From Solobacterium sp. (GTDB lineage Bacteria; Bacillota_I; Bacilli_A; Erysipelotrichales; Erysipelotrichaceae), in NCBI GenBank assembly GCA_017512555.1, contig JAFWFE010000009.1:1-64000 (forward strand): DNA of 64,000 bases, read 5' to 3'. This document shows, one piece after another, positions 60,116 through 64,000 of the stretch (within the stretch, counting starts at the first letter, position 1; every line of letters starts with the position of its first letter). The translations under genes and the position numbers were made by a program. The notes under the pieces were generated by a model, which was given only the letters and a program-made list of their open reading frames with translations, searched no databases and was not told the origin of the DNA.

Positions 60116-63100
60116 ATGCTTGGAAAAAAGTGGCTGATGATTCTGCTGACGTTGTTTCTTTCTTTTGGAAGTTTCTCTTATACGCTGTCTGCGGAAGAAA
60201 ATGAACCTGCAGATCCGCCGGAAGAAATTACGGAAACAGAGATTCCGGAAGAAACAGAAACATCTGAACCAGAAGAGAATCAAGAGGATAAAGAGGGTAC
60301 AGATACAGTCCCGGAGAATGTGTCCGGGAAAGTAATTGACCGGATCGATATTGGTGATGTGTCCATGGAAATTGATATTGCGCAATCCGAAGAAGCGTAT
60401 ATCTTGAGTGTGCTGCCGGCACAGGCATCCGTGCACTTTGCGGATACAGACACGGACGGTATCGTGGATATTCACTGGTCCGGAGAAGAATACCAGGAAA
60501 ATACCTATGGCAGTTTTACTTTCTGCGCGGAACTAGATTCGGCCTATGAAGTTGTCTGTGACCTTCCTCTGGCAGAAGTAAAGGTAACCATGGATGTGTC
60601 TTCCTATATCGCAAAAGACCAGAAAAAGTCCATGCGTAAGCTCAGGAAAACACGTGCTTCCGGTACGCCGGTCAAAGATCAGATTCTCAGTGAATACACT
60701 AAGACAGAAGAAATCCTGACGACAGATCCCGCCAAGGCAGATCCGGTACAGAAGAATTACCGGGAGGCAGAAGGGAATACGGATACACAGTATCTGGTGA
60801 AGTCGGCGGAATGGACGGATATCCATATCGGGGAAGCGAAGATCCGTATGGCAGCTTCCCGGACATTTGATGTGGAGACTGGTTCTTCTCATGCCTTGTT
60901 TGTGTTTACGGATTGTCCCTCTCACGGATGGACGTTAAACAAGGCTCTGGATAAGGTCAGTGATCTTCTGGATCATTATCAGAGAGTGACATTGGGCAGG
61001 ATCATCGGACCCAATGAAGACGGGATTCTGCTTGGGGATGTGTCTAAGGATCCGGAGGATGATAACTACTATGTTTACCAGTTGATGGAGATGCCCTGGC
61101 ATGGCGGGGATCATTACTCGTTAAATGTTTACGCGGCTTTATACAAGTATTTCTTCGGGAGTTTTGATTCTGTGACACCGGCTGCGCAGAATCTCTGGCC
61201 GACCGTGATCTACGTGCAGTATGACAATTTGTATGAACCGTGTAACTATCCGGCTGTGGCAGGCTTGCCGGCCGTAACGAATGTCGGTGTGTGCGATGCC
61301 TATGGTATGCACTACTCTACAGGAACGAATACCGGGCACAGGGCAAGGTATGACTCCAGCGGGCAGGCGTATGCGCTGGGCAATGCAGGAAGAGCAGACT
61401 CTCCCATCTGGGATATTCTGAAACAATACAAGGAACAAGGACGATACTTTTCCTATGCGCTGGATGGCACATTTGCGACAAGAGGTGTGTTCTCACGTTG
61501 GGAGAATACTTCTGTAATCAACGCTTCGGATATCTTCCGTCTGAATATCTTTGCGGGTCTTGCGCAGCCTCTGGTGTATGATCCTGCCACAGCGTTACAT
61601 GTCCCCCTGCTGAATGACATCTACCAGCGTCAGAACTGCATTTACAATTCAGATACAGGTTGGCAGCACGTCTATAACCTCGATGAACGGTTCCAGCCGG
61701 ATTATTCCAGTGTTCAGGAGTATACGGATAAGATCGATCCTCATCCTCAAAATATGATTTTGTCAGATGTTGTATCTGAGGATTATGAGATCCTGGATGT
61801 ACAATCAAACAAGGATAATGCGGTTGTAGAGATCCATGGTTCAGAAGTATCGGTTACTTTCCCGGATTATGCGTCAGGGGAAGAAGCCAGTGTGGAGATC
61901 TCTGTAAAAGCCCGCTATGGCACACGGAAAGACTGGGGAGATACCAACCTTGGGAATGGCCGTTCCGGTTCCAGTACCAGTGATACATCCGCAGTATATA
62001 CATATCAGGAAGTGGCTTCTCCGGTACTGACCAGAGATGGATATACCCTGACAATTCATTATCTGGAGAAAGACAGTGAGAAAGTCTTACATCCTCCGTA
62101 TACAGGGGTATATGCAGGAGGGGAGGAATATGATGTATTCTCCCCGGAGATCCTGATGTATGCACTGGTTGATGAAAATGACAAAGAGGTCAAGGGTGTG
62201 ATGCCGTATGAAGATAAGGTCATCTATGTGTACTACGAAAGGGATATTTCGGTTGCTGAACCAATCCGGGTAACAAAAAAAGTCACTGGTCTGGAAGATC
62301 CGCAGGATACGTTCCGTTTTCAACTGATTCCGGAGAATCCGCAGAATCCCATGCCTGAAGATGGTGTGGATATCCTTTCCATCAAAGGGAATGGAAGCGC
62401 TGAGTTCGCGGTGATTCACTTTCCGTTTGACGGAGAATATGTCTATAAGGTGAAAGAACTGGATGACGGACAGTTTGGCTATACCATGGACCAGACGGTG
62501 TACACCGTGAGGTATGTTGTGGAAGAGGGAAAAGTCTACAGAACGATTTCTGATCCTTCCATCACCCCGAAAGAAGAAACCATCACTTTCAGTTATACCG
62601 GTGATGTACAGACCTTCACAGCACCTGAGATTGGTTTCTATACTCTGGAAGCCTGGGGTGCGCAGGGTGGTGCTGCGGCAGCCGGGTCTGGTGGTGAAGG
62701 CGGATATGCCAAAGGGACGATTGCGATGGATAAGGGTGATACGATCTATGTTGTTGTCGGCGGACAGGGCGGTAAGGCTGCCAATGGTAAGAATCCAGCC
62801 GGTGGTTATAACGGAGGAGGCAGAGGACACAGCTGGGATATTACGAACTATGATGATACAGGCGCGGTTACCGGTCATACTTACCGCAACGGTGCAGCCG
62901 GCGGTGGTGCAACGCATTTTGCGTCAGCGGATGGTGTATTATCCTCTCTGGAAAATAATAAAAATGCGGTGATTCTCGCGGCTGGTGGTGGTGGCGGCGC
63001 AGGTATGTTCCAGAAAGCCGGACAGAAGGAAGATGATCCGCGAAGTAATAACTGGAATCCGGAAATCTGGAAGAACTCTGGTAAAGGCGGAGGTCTTGAA

Positions 63101-64000
63101 GGTGGTATCGGCGGTTACGGCATTCAGCATCACTGTAAAGGAGGTACACAGACCAATGGTTACGGCTTTGGCAAAGGACAGCCGTCCGACAGCGGTGTAG
63201 GTGCCGGCGGCGGAGGATGGTTCGGAGGAAGGAAATTTACTCCGGGATCGGCAGTCGGCAGCGGAGGATCCGGGTATATCCAGTCACCGGAAACACTCTC
63301 TTCTTTGCGTATACAGCCGGAGTATCCACTGACTGATGCGTCCACAGAACTGGGTGGAAGAACCGGAAACGGCATGGCCAGAATCACGTATAAGATCTCC
63401 AACGAGACCGGAGAAGCTTCTTTTACCAACACCTATACCGTAACAGATACAGAGAAGTACGCTGTTGCCGAAATGCGTATACAGAAGACGATCCGGGGTC
63501 AGAATGTACAGAAAAGCACACTCAGATTTGTGGTGGAACCGGATGATGACAGCTATCCGATGCCGGAATCTCCAGAACAGGTCCTGGAGACCGATCATTC
63601 AGAAGTCGTTTCTTTCGGAGAGATTACCTTTACACGGCCTGGAACCTATTCTTACTTAATCAAGGAAATACGCGATCCGGAAACCAGACAGTTCACCTGG
63701 GCAGAAGATCTGAAGATAACCTACGTCGTCAGAGAAAACAAAGACGGCGGAGAATTGATTGTAACGCAGGAAGGAGAAGAATTGCCTGAGATGATCAATT
63801 ACTGGAATACATATGATCTGGTCATCGCTAAGACAGGAATAGACGAAGATTTTGAGGATATCGAGTTTATCGTCCAGACTGCATCAGAAGCAGGAGAAGA
63901 AGAGAAGTACGCGTTGTTTGAGAAAACGGAAAGCGGAGAATACCTGTTAAATGGAGAAACCGGCAAACAGGAAGAAGCTTCCATACTGAAACTGAACAAG
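60116..64000 (+). CDS. Large secreted adhesin with pilin-type repeats and glycine-rich domain (partial)
   Basis: Open from ATG 60116 to the right edge (1,295 residues seen, no stop). Signal peptide (KKWLMILLTLFLSFGSFSYTLSA), Glu/Thr/Pro-rich linker, a large uncharacterised N-terminal region, a MucBP-like segment near 640 (YTLTIHYLEKDSEKVLHPP), a Spy0128/FctA-type pilin isopeptide domain (about 716-815), an ALK/LTK-like glycine-rich domain (about 821-1095), a second pilin-type domain (about 1110-1230) and the start of a third. Probably sortase-anchored, but the C-terminus is not in view. GAGG stands 8 nt before the ATG. Confidence 0.85.
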   Translation, partial: MLGKKWLMILLTLFLSFGSFSYTLSAEENEPADPPEEITETEIPEETETSEPEENQEDKEGTDTVPENVSGKVIDRIDIGDVSMEIDIAQSEEAYILSVLPAQASVHFADTDTDGIVDIHWSGEEYQENTYGSFTFCAELDSAYEVVCDLPLAEVKVTMDVSSYIAKDQKKSMRKLRKTRASGTPVKDQILSEYTKTEEILTTDPAKADPVQKNYREAEGNTDTQYLVKSAEWTDIHIGEAKIRMAASRTFDVETGSSHALFVFTDCPSHGWTLNKALDKVSDLLDHYQRVTLGRIIGPNEDGILLGDVSKDPEDDNYYVYQLMEMPWHGGDHYSLNVYAALYKYFFGSFDSVTPAAQNLWPTVIYVQYDNLYEPCNYPAVAGLPAVTNVGVCDAYGMHYSTGTNTGHRARYDSSGQAYALGNAGRADSPIWDILKQYKEQGRYFSYALDGTFATRGVFSRWENTSVINASDIFRLNIFAGLAQPLVYDPATALHVPLLNDIYQRQNCIYNSDTGWQHVYNLDERFQPDYSSVQEYTDKIDPHPQNMILSDVVSEDYEILDVQSNKDNAVVEIHGSEVSVTFPDYASGEEASVEISVKARYGTRKDWGDTNLGNGRSGSSTSDTSAVYTYQEVASPVLTRDGYTLTIHYLEKDSEKVLHPPYTGVYAGGEEYDVFSPEILMYALVDENDKEVKGVMPYEDKVIYVYYERDISVAEPIRVTKKVTGLEDPQDTFRFQLIPENPQNPMPEDGVDILSIKGNGSAEFAVIHFPFDGEYVYKVKELDDGQFGYTMDQTVYTVRYVVEEGKVYRTISDPSITPKEETITFSYTGDVQTFTAPEIGFYTLEAWGAQGGAAAAGSGGEGGYAKGTIAMDKGDTIYVVVGGQGGKAANGKNPAGGYNGGGRGHSWDITNYDDTGAVTGHTYRNGAAGGGATHFASADGVLSSLENNKNAVILAAGGGGGAGMFQKAGQKEDDPRSNNWNPEIWKNSGKGGGLEGGIGGYGIQHHCKGGTQTNGYGFGKGQPSDSGVGAGGGGWFGGRKFTPGSAVGSGGSGYIQSPETLSSLRIQPEYPLTDASTELGGRTGNGMARITYKISNETGEASFTNTYTVTDTEKYAVAEMRIQKTIRGQNVQKSTLRFVVEPDDDSYPMPESPEQVLETDHSEVVSFGEITFTRPGTYSYLIKEIRDPETRQFTWAEDLKITYVVRENKDGGELIVTQEGEELPEMINYWNTYDLVIAKTGIDEDFEDIEFIVQTASEAGEEEKYALFEKTESGEYLLNGETGKQEEASILKLNK

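Overview
The window reads as chromosomal DNA of an anaerobic, low-to-middle GC Bacillota (Firmicutes). Evidence: strong AGGAGG-type ribosome binding sites, many T-tailed hairpin terminators, split glycine decarboxylase subunits (GcvPA/GcvPB), rubredoxin, a sensory [FeFe]-hydrogenase, a ferredoxin-dependent 2-oxoacid oxidoreductase, an Rpn/PD-(D/E)XK family protein and a pilin-repeat adhesin. An Erysipelotrichales or Lachnospirales gut anaerobe would fit, but no rRNA or other marker settles it. I found no tRNA, rRNA, CRISPR array or prophage. A string of hairpins at the left edge may be the tail of an IS200/IS605-like element.

Layout. 0-1.9 kb: Gfo/Idh/MocA oxidoreductase and two small proteins. 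1.9-7 kb (minus): complete glycine cleavage operon gcvT-gcvH-gcvPA-gcvPB-lplA. 7.2-7.7 kb: rubredoxin and an ABM monooxygenase-like protein. 7.9-15.3 kb: a compact hydrolytic operon (ROK kinase, ceramidase-like protein, PHP phosphoesterase, metallo-beta-lactamase-fold protein interrupted by an in-frame amber codon, three tandem alpha/beta-hydrolase paralogues). 15.4-24 kb: housekeeping and small genes (isocitrate/isopropylmalate dehydrogenase family, DUF4298, Zn-ribbon proteins, Rpn nuclease, DUF554, cyclophilin lipoprotein, Nudix, AraC, MATE). 24.2-30 kb: galactoside operon (GH2, GPH symporter, GH36-like). 30.5-38.6 kb: second MATE, sensory [FeFe]-hydrogenase with SpoIIE-type phosphatase, metK, tex.

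39.2-55.8 kb is the most interesting region. rpoN (sigma-54) converges on a PrpR-type sigma-54 activator. The activator is divergent from a catabolic gene cluster that starts with a near-perfect -24/-12 promoter and has a 9-bp inverted repeat about 155 bp upstream of it. The cluster encodes two RraA-type aldolases, a CitMHS tricarboxylate carrier, two VOC proteins, two PIG-L proteins resembling GalB (4-oxalomesaconate hydratase), a cytosolic beta-propeller, an aconitase/LeuCD-like hydratase, a four-subunit 2-oxoacid:ferredoxin oxidoreductase and succinyl-CoA synthetase. Read together, this looks like import of a di- or tricarboxylate, hydration, retro-aldol cleavage to pyruvate plus a 2-oxoacid, then ferredoxin-linked oxidation to an acyl-CoA and ATP formation. 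The substrate is not identifiable from the sequence, and I know of no described pathway with this exact gene set.

55.8-64 kb: DUF1275 protein, a heterodimeric ABC exporter pair behind a perfect 15-bp palindrome, and the first 1,295 residues of a large secreted adhesin. The adhesin runs off the right edge and carries pilin isopeptide-type repeats around an ALK/LTK-like glycine-rich domain. Several genes (rpoN, the AraC regulator, the ABC exporter, two hypothetical genes) lack a ribosome binding site and have a -10-like box 6-9 nt before the start codon, suggesting leaderless mRNAs.
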